From Defluviitalea saccharophila (GTDB taxonomy: Bacteria > Bacillota > Clostridia > Lachnospirales > Defluviitaleaceae), in contig NZ_CP121687.1 of assembly GCF_038396635.1 (NCBI RefSeq), forward strand, positions 2,232,001 through 2,296,000: a stretch of DNA of 64,000 nucleotides, written 5' to 3'. The notes beneath the pieces were generated by a model. The model saw nothing but the letters and a program-made list of their open reading frames with translations. It searched no databases and was not told where the DNA came from. Both the position numbers and the translations under genes were made by a program. This document shows positions 25,360 to 34,793 of this stretch, one piece after another (position 1 is the stretch's first letter; each line of letters begins with the position of its first letter).

Positions 25360-27342
25360 ATGCAAAGAATGGGTATAGCACAAAAACTGATTATAACCTT
25401 TATATTGCTCAGTGTCGTTCCTTTAAGTTTCATCTCCGGATTTACCTACCTGCAAGCAGAAAATACAGTAAAAAATAAAGTAGGTTTTTATTCAAAAAAG
25501 ATGGTTGAACAAGTAGTCGTGAATGTGGATTCTAAAATCGAAGAACTAGAAAATATCTCCATGATGATTCTCTCCAACACTTCTTTGATGAATAGCGCAC
25601 AAAGAAAGACATATGAAAATACGCTCCAAAGGATACAAGAAATTAATGCAATAGAATCAACTTTATTTTCTATGATGTCTTCTAATAACAATATAAAAGG
25701 AATTTACCTTTATAAAGCCAATGGAGAATCCTTTGGTTCAGGAGTGGATTTGACTCAGTCTTCAGGCCTAAAAGAAGAGTTTTTTAAATTGGTAAAAGAA
25801 ACAGGAGGAAAACCACTATGGGTTTGCGGCCTGGGAGGTTCCTATGATTATTTATACTTATTAAGACCTTTAGTAAGCTTAAATAACTTAAAAGAAGAAG
25901 GAATTTTAGCTATTTTTATCAGTATAGAAGAATTTAATTCTATATTTCAAAATGCAGATTTAGGGGATGGAGAGATTTTTTTATTAGATGAAAACAGAAC
26001 AATCCTCTCTCACCTGGATCAAGAACAGCTAGGGGTTACGTTAAATGATGAATATTTAGATAAAGTATATACAGAGAAGCTTTCTGATAATTTTAACCAC
26101 GGCAAGTATGTAGTAAGCTATGGCACTACAAAAAATGGCTGGAAGGTTACTACAAAAGAGCCGATTTCATCCCTGATGCAAGAAATGGAAATTGTAAGAG
26201 GTTATATTATTGTAGTAGCCCTTATATGCATCATCATTGCTATACTCATTGGAACTTTTATGGCTCTTGGTATATCCAAACCATTAAAGAGCATTATGAA
26301 TCTTATGAGTAAGGTAGAGGGCGGAGATTTAACCGTATTATCTTCCATAAAAGGTACAAATGAAATAGGAAAATTATCTTTAAGTTTTAATACAATGATA
26401 GAACATATCCGCAGTCTGATTATAGAAACAGCTCAAGTAGTCGCAAAAGTAGAGCAGGATACTAATGTCATCAGCAGTAATTCCAGTCAATCGGCGGCGG
26501 CGGCAGGACAGGTTGTTCATGCCATTACTGAATTGGCGGAGGGATCCACAGAACAGGCTAAGGAAGCAGAAAAAACCAATACATTAATGGAGGATTTAGC
26601 CCATGATATCAATCATGTTACGAAAAGAATAGAGGCGCTTATGGACGTGATTGAAAACACGGAAAACTCCAGGGATTATGCAGTCAGTACAATAGAACAG
26701 CTCAATGAGAAAACCAAGGATGCTGTAGAATCTTCCCACCTAATTACGGAGGAAATTAATGACTTAAACGATGAAACAAAAGAAATCATTCAAGTTGTCA
26801 AGGTGATTACAGATATCAGTGAGAAAACCAATCTCCTTTCTTTAAATGCAGCAATTGAGGCAGCTAAGGCGGGAGAGGCAGGAAAAGGTTTTGCAGTTGT
26901 AGCCGATGAAATCCGTAAATTGGCTTTGGGAACAAAAGAGGCTACCAATATGATTAGCCAAATCATATCCAGCATTCAGTCTAAAACCCAAAGAGCCGTA
27001 TCGGTGGTTCAATCTTCCGACAAAATATTTGAAGAGCAAAAAAATATTGTTCTCCAAACCAATAATGCCTTCAATGACATGGCAGAATCCATGCAGAAAA
27101 TCATTAAGATGATAGAAGACATCAATAAGAGGATACAAGATATAGAACAGCGTAAAGATAAATCAGTGGATGCGATTAGTCATATTGCATTGATTATCGA
27201 AGAATCTGCTGCATCCATCGAAGAAGTCACAGCAACCACTGAAGAACAAACCAGTTCTGCAGAGCAATTGGCATTATTAGCGAGTAATTTAACAGAAGTT
27301 ATCGATCACCTTAAGAAGTCCCTATCGAGATTTAAAGTATAA
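25360..27342 (+). CDS. methyl-accepting chemotaxis protein
   Basis: A 660-residue chemoreceptor: first membrane segment (about residues 8-30), extracytoplasmic sensor (about 33-275, Cache-like), second membrane segment (about 280-303), HAMP (about 304-358) and a long cytoplasmic coiled coil whose tip reads [20 protein letters not shown] (about 489-508), the conserved CheA/CheW contact. ATG 25360 is chosen because GGGGAGAGAGAT is directly upstream; a longer frame from 25318 has no ribosome site. The end [16 protein letters not shown] lacks a CheR-binding pentapeptide. Ligand unknown. Confidence 0.93.
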   Translation: MQRMGIAQKLIITFILLSVVPLSFISGFTYLQAENTVKNKVGFYSKKMVEQVVVNVDSKIEELENISMMILSNTSLMNSAQRKTYENTLQRIQEINAIESTLFSMMSSNNNIKGIYLYKANGESFGSGVDLTQSSGLKEEFFKLVKETGGKPLWVCGLGGSYDYLYLLRPLVSLNNLKEEGILAIFISIEEFNSIFQNADLGDGEIFLLDENRTILSHLDQEQLGVTLNDEYLDKVYTEKLSDNFNHGKYVVSYGTTKNGWKVTTKEPISSLMQEMEIVRGYIIVVALICIIIAILIGTFMALGISKPLKSIMNLMSKVEGGDLTVLSSIKGTNEIGKLSLSFNTMIEHIRSLIIETAQVVAKVEQDTNVISSNSSQSAAAAGQVVHAITELAEGSTEQAKEAEKTNTLMEDLAHDINHVTKRIEALMDVIENTENSRDYAVSTIEQLNEKTKDAVESSHLITEEINDLNDETKEIIQVVKVITDISEKTNLLSLNAAIEAAKAGEAGKGFAVVADEIRKLALGTKEATNMISQIISSIQSKTQRAVSVVQSSDKIFEEQKNIVLQTNNAFNDMAESMQKIIKMIEDINKRIQDIEQRKDKSVDAISHIALIIEESAASIEEVTATTEEQTSSAEQLALLASNLTEVIDHLKKSLSRFKV

Positions 27343-27420
27343 TTGTTAGTAGATTGTGGATAAATATAGAATCTAAATTATTTTTGTGAATAATTTTGGC
27401 TCTTTTATTATGTAAAAAAT

Positions 27421-27465
27421 AAAAGCTGAGATGCACGAATGAATCATGTATCTCAGCTTTTTTCA
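27421..27465. terminator. bidirectional terminator between convergent genes
   Basis: AAAAGCTGAGAT pairs with ATCTCAGCTTTT; A-rich on the left and T-rich on the right, so it can serve both the chemoreceptor and the gene on the opposite strand. Confidence 0.9.
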
Positions 27466-27484
27466 GTTGTTCATAATAGGGATA

Positions 27485-30400
27485 TTATAAATTAACAATT
27501 GTTATATTAAAGTATTTTCTGGCGGAATAGGGTGTAAAGCTTCCTTCGGCGAACAATAGATCTTTCTTCATTTTGATTTGTACTTGATTTAAAAGTCTGA
27601 TCAAATTGCCTCTTTCGTTTTCATCAACAATAAATTCAACCCCATATTCGTATAGATTGCCTTCCATTTCTCCTGACCAGACAAGATGCCCGCATACCTT
27701 GATTTCTTCTCCCATTAGTTCTGTAGTGAACTGTATAATAAAGTGCCTTTTAACGGGCATTTTGATGTTGGAGATAAAACATAATCCTCCTGGTCCTATA
27801 TTTTTTACCAATATTTTAGTGTTTCCTACATTCACTTTTTTGCCGTTAATCTCCTTAATGGTTATACTGGCTTCTAAGAGCTGATAAAATTGAATTCTAA
27901 AGAATTTTCGTCTTTCTTCCTGGGGCATTACAGGGGTACGATTAATGATAACAGGTTTGCATTTTCCCTTAGCCAGTATTTTTTCGAAGTCTTCTAATGG
28001 AACGGGTTTAGAATATAAGTAGCCTTGTCCTGCGTAGCAATTTAAGTCTCTTAAATAGTATAATTGTTCCCATGTTTCGATGCCTTCAGGAACAATGTTG
28101 ATGTTAAGTTTTTTAGCCGCATCAATAACTGCCCCTATAATAACGTTAGTTGTTTTATTGGTTAGACAATTTTTTATAAAAAATTTGTCTATTTTTATCA
28201 TATCAATATTAACAGAGTTCAAGTAAGCGAGGGAGGAAAAACTTTTTCCAAAGTCGTCGATAGCTACCTGTATACCGAAAGATCGAAGCTTTTTAAGAGC
28301 AAGAATGCATTTTCTGTTTTTTTCCACAATCACACTTTCAGTGACTTCCATGATGAGAAAGTTCGGGTTCACATTAAATTCATTAATAATATCTATAATA
28401 TTATCTACAAAATTCTTTTCCAAAAACTGAACGCTGGAAAAATTAACAGATACTTTTATGTCAGGGAGACCCTTTTGGATCCATTGACTATAATTGTAAC
28501 ATACTTCCCTTAAGATCCATTTTCCGATATCAATGATTAAGCCATTTTCTTCCGCTAATGGAATGAACTCTCCCGGGGAGATTGTTCCCCATTCAGGGTG
28601 TTCCCATCTAATCAAGGCTTCAGCAGCTAATACTTTATTGTCTTTTAAATTCACCATAGGTTGATAGTATACTTTCAGCTCATTATTTTCTATGGCATGA
28701 TGTAACTGAGTTCTTATGATATAATCTTTATAATTCTGAATCCCTAAGTCAGAGCTATAAAACTTAAATCTGTTTTTGCCTTCTTTCCTTCCTCTGGCTA
28801 AGGCTATCTTCGCATTTTTTCTAAGAGTATCCATATCCTGTGCATCGTCTGGGTACATACAGATTCCTAGATTGATTTTTATATCTAATTCATATTTTCC
28901 TATTTTGTAGGGTATTATTAATGATTCGATAAGTTTTCGAGCAATATATGCATATTCCTCAGAGGTTTCTAACCCTTTTACAATAAGCCCAAAAGTACTG
29001 TCTGAATATCGGCTGATAAATATCTTGTGCTCTGAAAAACTTTTTAATCGATCCACAATTGCCAGGATCAGTTTATTTCCGGTTTCATAGCCTAAGCCAT
29101 AATTAATCTTTTTTAGTCCATGAATGTCTAATATCATAAGAGCAAAGGGACTTTTGGTCCTATCGCTGAGCTCACATTCATTTCTTAATTGTTTTCTTAA
29201 ATAAGTACTGTTAGGAAGATTCGTTAAAGCGTCATGAGTAGAGATATACGTAATTTTTTGCTCCATTTTTACTCTTCTGGTAATATCTCTAAAGTTGACC
29301 ACGATTCCTTCTATGGAGGGTTCATGGATTAGATTTTTTATATGAACGTCCAGATAAATGTCTCTGTCTAAATGATCCTTAAAAATAACATTTCCATGGA
29401 TGACTTTATTAGGACATTTGATCGCAGTTTCGAGCATATTTTTAACTCTGCGCAACTGAACGCCTTCATAGAAATCATACACGTTTTTACCGATTCGATC
29501 TTCCGGTTTGTCCCCGATTATTCTCTCTGCCGCTTCGCTGACATATTTTATGGTTCCATCCGGTGCTATGATTTCAATAACATCATTGGCTTCTTGTACA
29601 AGAATCTGAAATCTCTTTTGCATTTTATCGATTTTTAGCTGCAATTTCTTTTTTTCCGTAATATCTTGTACTGTTCCCAATATATTTATGACTTGTCCAT
29701 CCTGATTCACTGTTGGGAGGCCTTTGGCAATAACATATTTTAGGGATCCGTCGGGTTGTACAATACGATATTCAAATTCACCGGCTTGTCCTGCTAAGTG
29801 CCTGTTCATTTCTTCCTGTACTTTGGGATGATCTTCAGGATGTATGAATTGAATTAGATTTTTATAATCCCCATTGAGGTCTTCTGCTTTAATGCCATAA
29901 ATATTCATCATTTCAGGAGAGCACCAAAATTTATTTTCTAAAACATCATATTTCCAGCTTCCAATTCCAGAGAGCATTTGTGCCTGGTTCAGGTGGTCGC
30001 CTATTTCTTTTAAATTCTTTTCTACTAATTTCTGCTCTGTAATGTCTTGCATAATCCCAAATACTTTAACTGGCTTATTTTCAATATCATATAAAACACT
30101 GGTTTTTTCATGAATATATTTTTCAGTGCCCTTACCAGTAACAATCCGGTATTGAATATCACATTCAATGCCTTCTAAAAATTTTTCATATGTACTTTTT
30201 ACGTATTCAAAATCATCTGGATGAACAAGAGCAAAAAATTCTTCCAGATGATTTTCTAAGGATTGATGGCTGCACTCTAAAAGATTATATACTTCCTCTG
30301 TTCTAAAGATCTCTCTTTTTTGAATATCGTAAGTCCAACTACCGGTTAAAGCCAAATTTTGACCATAAACGATATTTTCCTTTAATTCAGCAAGATTCAC

Positions 30401-30511
30401 TGCAAACTTCTCAGTCAATTCATTGAATCTCTTTTCTATTTCTTCTTTAACATGGTTTGAAGAATCTTCTTTCATAATTTTCTTAAAAGGATTTCCGCTT
30501 AAAATACTCAT
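27485..30511 (-). CDS. PAS-PAS-PAS-degenerate GGDEF-EAL-PilZ protein
   Basis: A soluble 1008-residue c-di-GMP protein. Three PAS domains with PAC ends (about residues 50-160, 175-290, 300-420; each ends in a DIT motif), a GGDEF domain (about 430-580) whose signature is SDSTF instead of GGDEF, an EAL domain (about 595-840) and a PilZ-like domain (about 870-985). EAL catalysis looks intact: EALIRW, MEVTESVIV, AIDDFGKSFSS, IKIDKFF, PEGIET and GQGYLYSKP. PilZ shows RKFFR and NIGPGG where the family has RxxxR and [DN]xSxxG, so c-di-GMP binding is plausible but not certain. Predicted to be a phosphodiesterase with its own effector domain. Start ATG 30511 lies eight bases after GGGGGG; a longer frame to 30565 has no ribosome site. 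Confidence 0.93.
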   Translation of the reverse strand: MSILSGNPFKKIMKEDSSNHVKEEIEKRFNELTEKFAVNLAELKENIVYGQNLALTGSWTYDIQKREIFRTEEVYNLLECSHQSLENHLEEFFALVHPDDFEYVKSTYEKFLEGIECDIQYRIVTGKGTEKYIHEKTSVLYDIENKPVKVFGIMQDITEQKLVEKNLKEIGDHLNQAQMLSGIGSWKYDVLENKFWCSPEMMNIYGIKAEDLNGDYKNLIQFIHPEDHPKVQEEMNRHLAGQAGEFEYRIVQPDGSLKYVIAKGLPTVNQDGQVINILGTVQDITEKKKLQLKIDKMQKRFQILVQEANDVIEIIAPDGTIKYVSEAAERIIGDKPEDRIGKNVYDFYEGVQLRRVKNMLETAIKCPNKVIHGNVIFKDHLDRDIYLDVHIKNLIHEPSIEGIVVNFRDITRRVKMEQKITYISTHDALTNLPNSTYLRKQLRNECELSDRTKSPFALMILDIHGLKKINYGLGYETGNKLILAIVDRLKSFSEHKIFISRYSDSTFGLIVKGLETSEEYAYIARKLIESLIIPYKIGKYELDIKINLGICMYPDDAQDMDTLRKNAKIALARGRKEGKNRFKFYSSDLGIQNYKDYIIRTQLHHAIENNELKVYYQPMVNLKDNKVLAAEALIRWEHPEWGTISPGEFIPLAEENGLIIDIGKWILREVCYNYSQWIQKGLPDIKVSVNFSSVQFLEKNFVDNIIDIINEFNVNPNFLIMEVTESVIVEKNRKCILALKKLRSFGIQVAIDDFGKSFSSLAYLNSVNIDMIKIDKFFIKNCLTNKTTNVIIGAVIDAAKKLNINIVPEGIETWEQLYYLRDLNCYAGQGYLYSKPVPLEDFEKILAKGKCKPVIINRTPVMPQEERRKFFRIQFYQLLEASITIKEINGKKVNVGNTKILVKNIGPGGLCFISNIKMPVKRHFIIQFTTELMGEEIKVCGHLVWSGEMEGNLYEYGVEFIVDENERGNLIRLLNQVQIKMKKDLLFAEGSFTPYSARKYFNITIVNL

Positions 30512-30928
30512 AGATTTATCCCCCCATGAAAAATTTTGGTGCATAAAGAATATACATATTCTCATCAGAGAAATTGTTTAAAAGAAAACTATGTTTAGCT
30601 AAAGTTGATATATAGTATTAGGAAATAATTACTATTATCATAGTTCTATAATACTATTTTATGTGAATTTTTTCAACAATTGTTGACAAAATAACAATAT
30701 TTATTACCCAAATTTAATCAAAAGCACTCAACCTTGTGAAAATTGTTAATTTTTATATTAATAAAATAGTCTCTTTTAACCAACCCATATAGTAACATTG
30801 AATTATCGTTGACAATATTTAGAACAATATTTATAATTCTTATAAGCAGAAAAAACAGTAAAAATATCAATTTTTCAACTTTTATTATCAAATATTGATA
30901 AATTTTATGAATACGTTGGAGATGGCAT
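30512..30928. other. AT-rich divergent intergenic region
   Basis: This 417-base gap separates the divergently transcribed PAS-EAL-PilZ gene and the orphan kinase gene. It is very AT-rich with many near-symmetric A/T runs, and should hold both promoters. An 82-codon minus-strand frame (30718-30966) overlaps the kinase start, lacks a ribosome site and has no protein-like features, so I do not call it. Nothing else was recognised. Confidence 0.5.
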
Positions 30929-32152
30929 ATGTGTGATGATATTAAAGAGAATACATTCGAGGACAATGAAGAAAGGTATAAGAATTTAGTTCAGGTTTTA
31001 CCGGAATTGGTTTTCATTCATGATGACAAACGCATATTTTATTGTAATCAATCTGCTGCCAATATGACTGGAGTCCAAGATACTAAGGAGCTTTTAGATA
31101 CATCCATATTGGAAATGGTTCCTTCCAAAATGCAGTACAGTTTCAGAAACTTTATTATGAAATCACTAGAAGAGGATATAGAGCCTACTTATTTTCAAAC
31201 GAAGTTCATGGATAAAAACGGTGAAATTAAATACGTGGAGATTATTACGACCAAATATAATTTTCAGGGGTATCCGGCTCTGTTATCTGTAGTAAGAGAC
31301 ATTACTCATGTTAGAAAGATTAATGACTTGGAAAAGGATATAGAACAAAGCAAAAGACTACTGGATGATGCTCTGGAATACGATAAGATGAAAACGGAAT
31401 ACTTTGCAACTATTTCCCATGAGCTAAGAACCCCCCTCAATGTTATTCTTGCCGCCATTCAATTGCTAAAGCTGGAATCGGATCAAGAGAATAAATATAT
31501 GAAAATGATGCAGCAGAATTGCTTCAGATTACTAAGACTTGTTAATAATATCATCGATATGACACGGATTGAAGCCAATTATTTTGATATCAAAGTTCAA
31601 AGCTTTGATATCATTAAGCTGATAAAATCTACTGTACTGTCTGTTTCAGAGTATACAAACAAGAAGGGTATAAACTTATTTTTTAATACTAATGTCGAAG
31701 AAAAGATGATTCTTTGTGATCCCGATCAAATGGAACGTATTATTTTAAATCTGCTTTCCAACTCTATAAAATTTACTCAAAGAGGCGGGAATATTTGGGT
31801 AAGTGTTTACGATTATGGGAAAAAGATCAATATTATTGTTAAAGATGACGGTATAGGGATTCCTCAGGATAAGCAGGAATATATTTTTAACAGATTTCAT
31901 CAGGTAGATAAATCGTTTACAAGAAAGCATGAAGGAAGCGGTTTAGGCTTATTTCTTGTTAAAGCATTGGTTGAAAAGCACAAGGGAGAAATAATAGTAA
32001 GAAGTGAGCTGGGCAAGGGAAGTGAATTTATTATAGAAATTCCTTGTGATACCTTTTTAGAAACAGAGAACATACCATATTTCCCAAATGAGTATAGCAA
32101 CTATTATTATAATGGAGAAAAAATTCCAATAGAGTTATCGGATATTTATTAA
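30929..32152 (+). CDS. orphan PAS sensor histidine kinase
   Basis: A 407-residue soluble kinase: PAS (about residues 14-125), short coiled coil, HisKA with FATISHELRTPLNVI (phospho-acceptor His about 164) and HATPase with N box NLLSNSIKFT, G1 KDDGIGIP, F box NRFHQVD and G2 GSGLGLFLV. No transmembrane segment and no response regulator next to it, which is the arrangement of sporulation or stress phosphorelay kinases in Clostridia. Whether it feeds Spo0A is inference. ATG 30929 follows TTGGAGATGG. Confidence 0.9.
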   Translation: MCDDIKENTFEDNEERYKNLVQVLPELVFIHDDKRIFYCNQSAANMTGVQDTKELLDTSILEMVPSKMQYSFRNFIMKSLEEDIEPTYFQTKFMDKNGEIKYVEIITTKYNFQGYPALLSVVRDITHVRKINDLEKDIEQSKRLLDDALEYDKMKTEYFATISHELRTPLNVILAAIQLLKLESDQENKYMKMMQQNCFRLLRLVNNIIDMTRIEANYFDIKVQSFDIIKLIKSTVLSVSEYTNKKGINLFFNTNVEEKMILCDPDQMERIILNLLSNSIKFTQRGGNIWVSVYDYGKKINIIVKDDGIGIPQDKQEYIFNRFHQVDKSFTRKHEGSGLGLFLVKALVEKHKGEIIVRSELGKGSEFIIEIPCDTFLETENIPYFPNEYSNYYYNGEKIPIELSDIY

Positions 32153-32233
32153 ATATAGATTTATTCGAAAATTATAAGAGGGGATAAAGTGTACTCCTCT
32201 TTTTTCTATGTCTTTTTTAACAGAAATATTTCT

Positions 32234-32262
32234 TTGAAGAGTGTAAAGTATTTATATATAAT
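32234..32262 (+). promoter_or_regulatory. probable promoter of the glutathione synthesis pair
   Basis: TTGAAG and TATAAT are 17 bases apart, ending 38 bases before the start codon. Confidence 0.6.
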
Positions 32263-32300
32263 AATAATAAGTGTAAATGATACTTGAGAAGAGGAAATCT

Positions 32301-33704
32301 ATGAATTGGAATTTCACAGAGCTATTAAATTTATTTAGTGGTCACAATAAAGCTAAGCTCCTACTTGACGGAACATGGGGGATTGAAAGAGAGACCCCAA
32401 GGGTCACTCCCACAGGAGATCTTGCCCTGACGGAACATCCGAAGGCATTGGAAGATAAACTTGAACATCCGAATATCACTACGGATTTTTCTGAAAGTCA
32501 AATAGAGATCATTACAGACCCTTATCCTGATATAGAGGAAACCTACCGGAATTTAAAAGCGATACATCTTGAGGTGGAAAAGGTCCTTGAAAATGAATAC
32601 TTATGGCCTATGAGCATGCCCCCAAGACTGCCGAAGGAAGAAGATATTCCCATAGCAAAATTTAATGCCTCTAAAGAAGGAAGAAAAAGAACCATTTATA
32701 GAAATGGTTTGGCCCTGCGATACGGGAAAAAGATGCAAATGATCTGTGGTCTTCATTACAATTTTGCCTTTGGCGAAGCAATCATGGATTATTTATTTCA
32801 GCATTATGGTCAGAATAAAAGTAAGAGAGAATTTACGGATGAAATATACTTTGCGGTAGCGAGAAATTTCCTTAAATACCGATGGTTATTGATTTATCTT
32901 TTTGGAGCTTCCCCCGTTTTCCATTCCAGTTACAAACCCGCACTGGATATGAAGCTGGAAGCTGCCACTTCCCTAAGGGTGAGTCCGTTTGGCTATGGAA
33001 ATACATTTCAGAAGGGAAATTTGGTGACTTATAATACATTATCACAGTATCTTGAAGATGTAAGAGAATTGCTGACTACAAAATGCGAAGAATTTGCGAA
33101 ACTGGGGATTTATAGAGGAAATGAACAAGTCCAGCTTAATGATCATATCTTACAGGATGAAGGGGAATTATACTCCTTTGTGAGATTTAAGCAAAGCCTT
33201 CAAAAAGACGAAACTCAGATTACGGCCCTTGAAAAAAGAGGAGTAAAATATATAGAAGTTCGGATTTTAGATATCAATCCTTTTGATCCGGCAGGTATTT
33301 CTATTGAACAATTATACTTTATGCAAATCTTTATGCTCTTTTGTCTTTTTGAAGATCGTTCGCCGGTTCCCCGAGAAATTTTAGAAGAAGCTGATAGAAA
33401 TCATGACGCAGTGGCCCTTTACGGAAGGCAAAAGCATTTAATGCTGGAGGATTACGAGAATCAAAAAATAACTCTGCAGGACTGGGCAGAAGCAATCTTT
33501 GAAAAGCTTAAAATGATTGCGGTTTATATGGATCAACCCAGTAAGGATAAAAAATATGAACTGGTCATTCATGAAGAGTATGAAATAATAAGGGATATTT
33601 CCAAGCTGCCCTCTTCAAAAATCTGTGAAGGTATTAAGAAGTGTGGGGGAGATTATCTGCAATTTGGCATGGAAAGAGCTGTCCTAAATAAAATAAATCT
33701 ATAA
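32301..33704 (+). CDS. gshA: glutamate-cysteine ligase
   Basis: Joins Glu and Cys with ATP to gamma-glutamylcysteine, the first step of glutathione synthesis. The 467-residue protein belongs to the GshA type that also forms the N-terminal half of fused GshAB (GshF). Family blocks: GTWGIERETPRVTPTG at the N-terminus, TTDFSESQIEIITDP (metal-binding Glu), CGLHYNFAF and YIEVRILDINPFDP. ATG 32301 follows GAAGAGGA; the upstream in-frame ATG at 32277 lies in the promoter region. The stop is 12 bases before the ATP-grasp gene, so the two halves of GshF are encoded as separate, coupled genes here. Confidence 0.93.
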   Translation: MNWNFTELLNLFSGHNKAKLLLDGTWGIERETPRVTPTGDLALTEHPKALEDKLEHPNITTDFSESQIEIITDPYPDIEETYRNLKAIHLEVEKVLENEYLWPMSMPPRLPKEEDIPIAKFNASKEGRKRTIYRNGLALRYGKKMQMICGLHYNFAFGEAIMDYLFQHYGQNKSKREFTDEIYFAVARNFLKYRWLLIYLFGASPVFHSSYKPALDMKLEAATSLRVSPFGYGNTFQKGNLVTYNTLSQYLEDVRELLTTKCEEFAKLGIYRGNEQVQLNDHILQDEGELYSFVRFKQSLQKDETQITALEKRGVKYIEVRILDINPFDPAGISIEQLYFMQIFMLFCLFEDRSPVPREILEEADRNHDAVALYGRQKHLMLEDYENQKITLQDWAEAIFEKLKMIAVYMDQPSKDKKYELVIHEEYEIIRDISKLPSSKICEGIKKCGGDYLQFGMERAVLNKINL

Positions 33705-33716
33705 GAAGGAGATATT

Positions 33717-34706
33717 ATGGCTGATATAAGCAATGAAAAATTGGAACTTTCTACAGAAATCCTTATAAAAGAAGCCCGAAACAGGAACATCCAGGTAGAT
33801 ATTCTGGATGCCGGAGATAATTTTATAAGATTAAAAAAAGGGGACAAGGTAGAATATATTAAACAAGCCACGAAGACCTCTCTGGATAGTTATATTGCCC
33901 CTCTGATAATGGAAAATAAATTGGTTACTAAAATTATATTAGAAGAGAATGGATTTAACGTACCAAAGGGAATAACAATTAAAAGTAAAGAAGAAGCCGA
34001 AACCCACTGGAAAGACTTTTGTACTAAAGGGGTTGTGATTAAGCCTAAAAATACCAACTTCGGAATAGGCATTACCATTCTTTTAGATAATTATTCTAAG
34101 GAACAATATATTAAAGGGGTAGAGTCGGCATTAGAACACGATAATACAGTATTAATTGAAGAATATGTACCGGGAAAAGAATACCGCTTCTTAGTGTTGG
34201 GAGATGAGGTAGCAGGGATTTTGCATCGTATACCTGCCAATGTAGAGGGAGATGGCATCCATACCATAGAAGAACTGGTAGAGGAGAAAAATAAAAACCC
34301 CATACGAGGGGAAGGGCATCTTACGCCTTTTGAGAAAATCAACCTTGGAAAAGTTGAAATCGACTTTTTAGCTTCTCAGGGACGAACGGTTAAAGATATC
34401 CCAAAAGAGGGAGAGACTGTTTATCTGCGGGAAAACTCCAATATAAGCACCGGAGGAGAAAGTATTGACTTTACCGATGACATCATACAAGACTACAAAG
34501 ATATTGCCGTCGGCACAACAAAAGCAGTGGGGGCAAAGATTTGCGGAGTGGATATGATTATTCAGGATATTTACGCGAAACCTAATGCAAACAATCACAG
34601 CATCATAGAGTTAAACTTTAATCCCGCTATTTATATACATGATTTGCCGTATGTAGGCAAAAACAGATATGTGGAGAAAAAATTATTGGATTTATTAGGA
34701 TTTTAA
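33717..34706 (+). CDS. ATP-grasp glutathione synthetase (second half of split GshF)
   Basis: A 329-residue ATP-grasp ligase that matches the C-terminal half of fused GshAB proteins and is expected to add Gly to gamma-glutamylcysteine. Visible: NKLVTKIILEENGFNVPKG at the subdomain start, VVIKPKNTNFGIGITIL (ATP-binding Lys and loop), LIEEYVPGKEYRFLVLG, and GVDMIIQDIY with IIELNFNPAI (metal ligands). Cyanophycin-synthetase-like ligases look similar, but the partner gene decides the call. Start ATG 33717 has AAGGAGAT. It ends just before a 68-bp palindrome. Confidence 0.85.
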   Translation: MADISNEKLELSTEILIKEARNRNIQVDILDAGDNFIRLKKGDKVEYIKQATKTSLDSYIAPLIMENKLVTKIILEENGFNVPKGITIKSKEEAETHWKDFCTKGVVIKPKNTNFGIGITILLDNYSKEQYIKGVESALEHDNTVLIEEYVPGKEYRFLVLGDEVAGILHRIPANVEGDGIHTIEELVEEKNKNPIRGEGHLTPFEKINLGKVEIDFLASQGRTVKDIPKEGETVYLRENSNISTGGESIDFTDDIIQDYKDIAVGTTKAVGAKICGVDMIIQDIYAKPNANNHSIIELNFNPAIYIHDLPYVGKNRYVEKKLLDLLGF

Positions 34707-34720
34707 TATAAATGGTATAA

Positions 34721-34788
34721 ATGGTACCTGTTTGTCCACATTTCCACATTTGTTAACAAATGTGGAAATGTGGACAAACAGGTACCAT
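34721..34788. repeat. perfect 68-bp palindrome between convergent genes
   Basis: Two 34-base arms beginning ATGGTACCTGTTTGTCC are exact complements around a central GTTAAC with no loop bases. It fills the gap between the convergent ATP-grasp and transporter genes. It may act as a two-way terminator, but it is far longer and more perfect than the other terminators here, which suggests a repeat element or a cruciform. Confidence 0.95.
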
Positions 34789-34793
34789 AATTA

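Noticed and set aside
30718-30966. 82-codon minus-strand frame before the orphan kinase
   Set aside because: AT-rich, overlaps the kinase start on the opposite strand, has no ribosome site and lies in the divergent promoter region.
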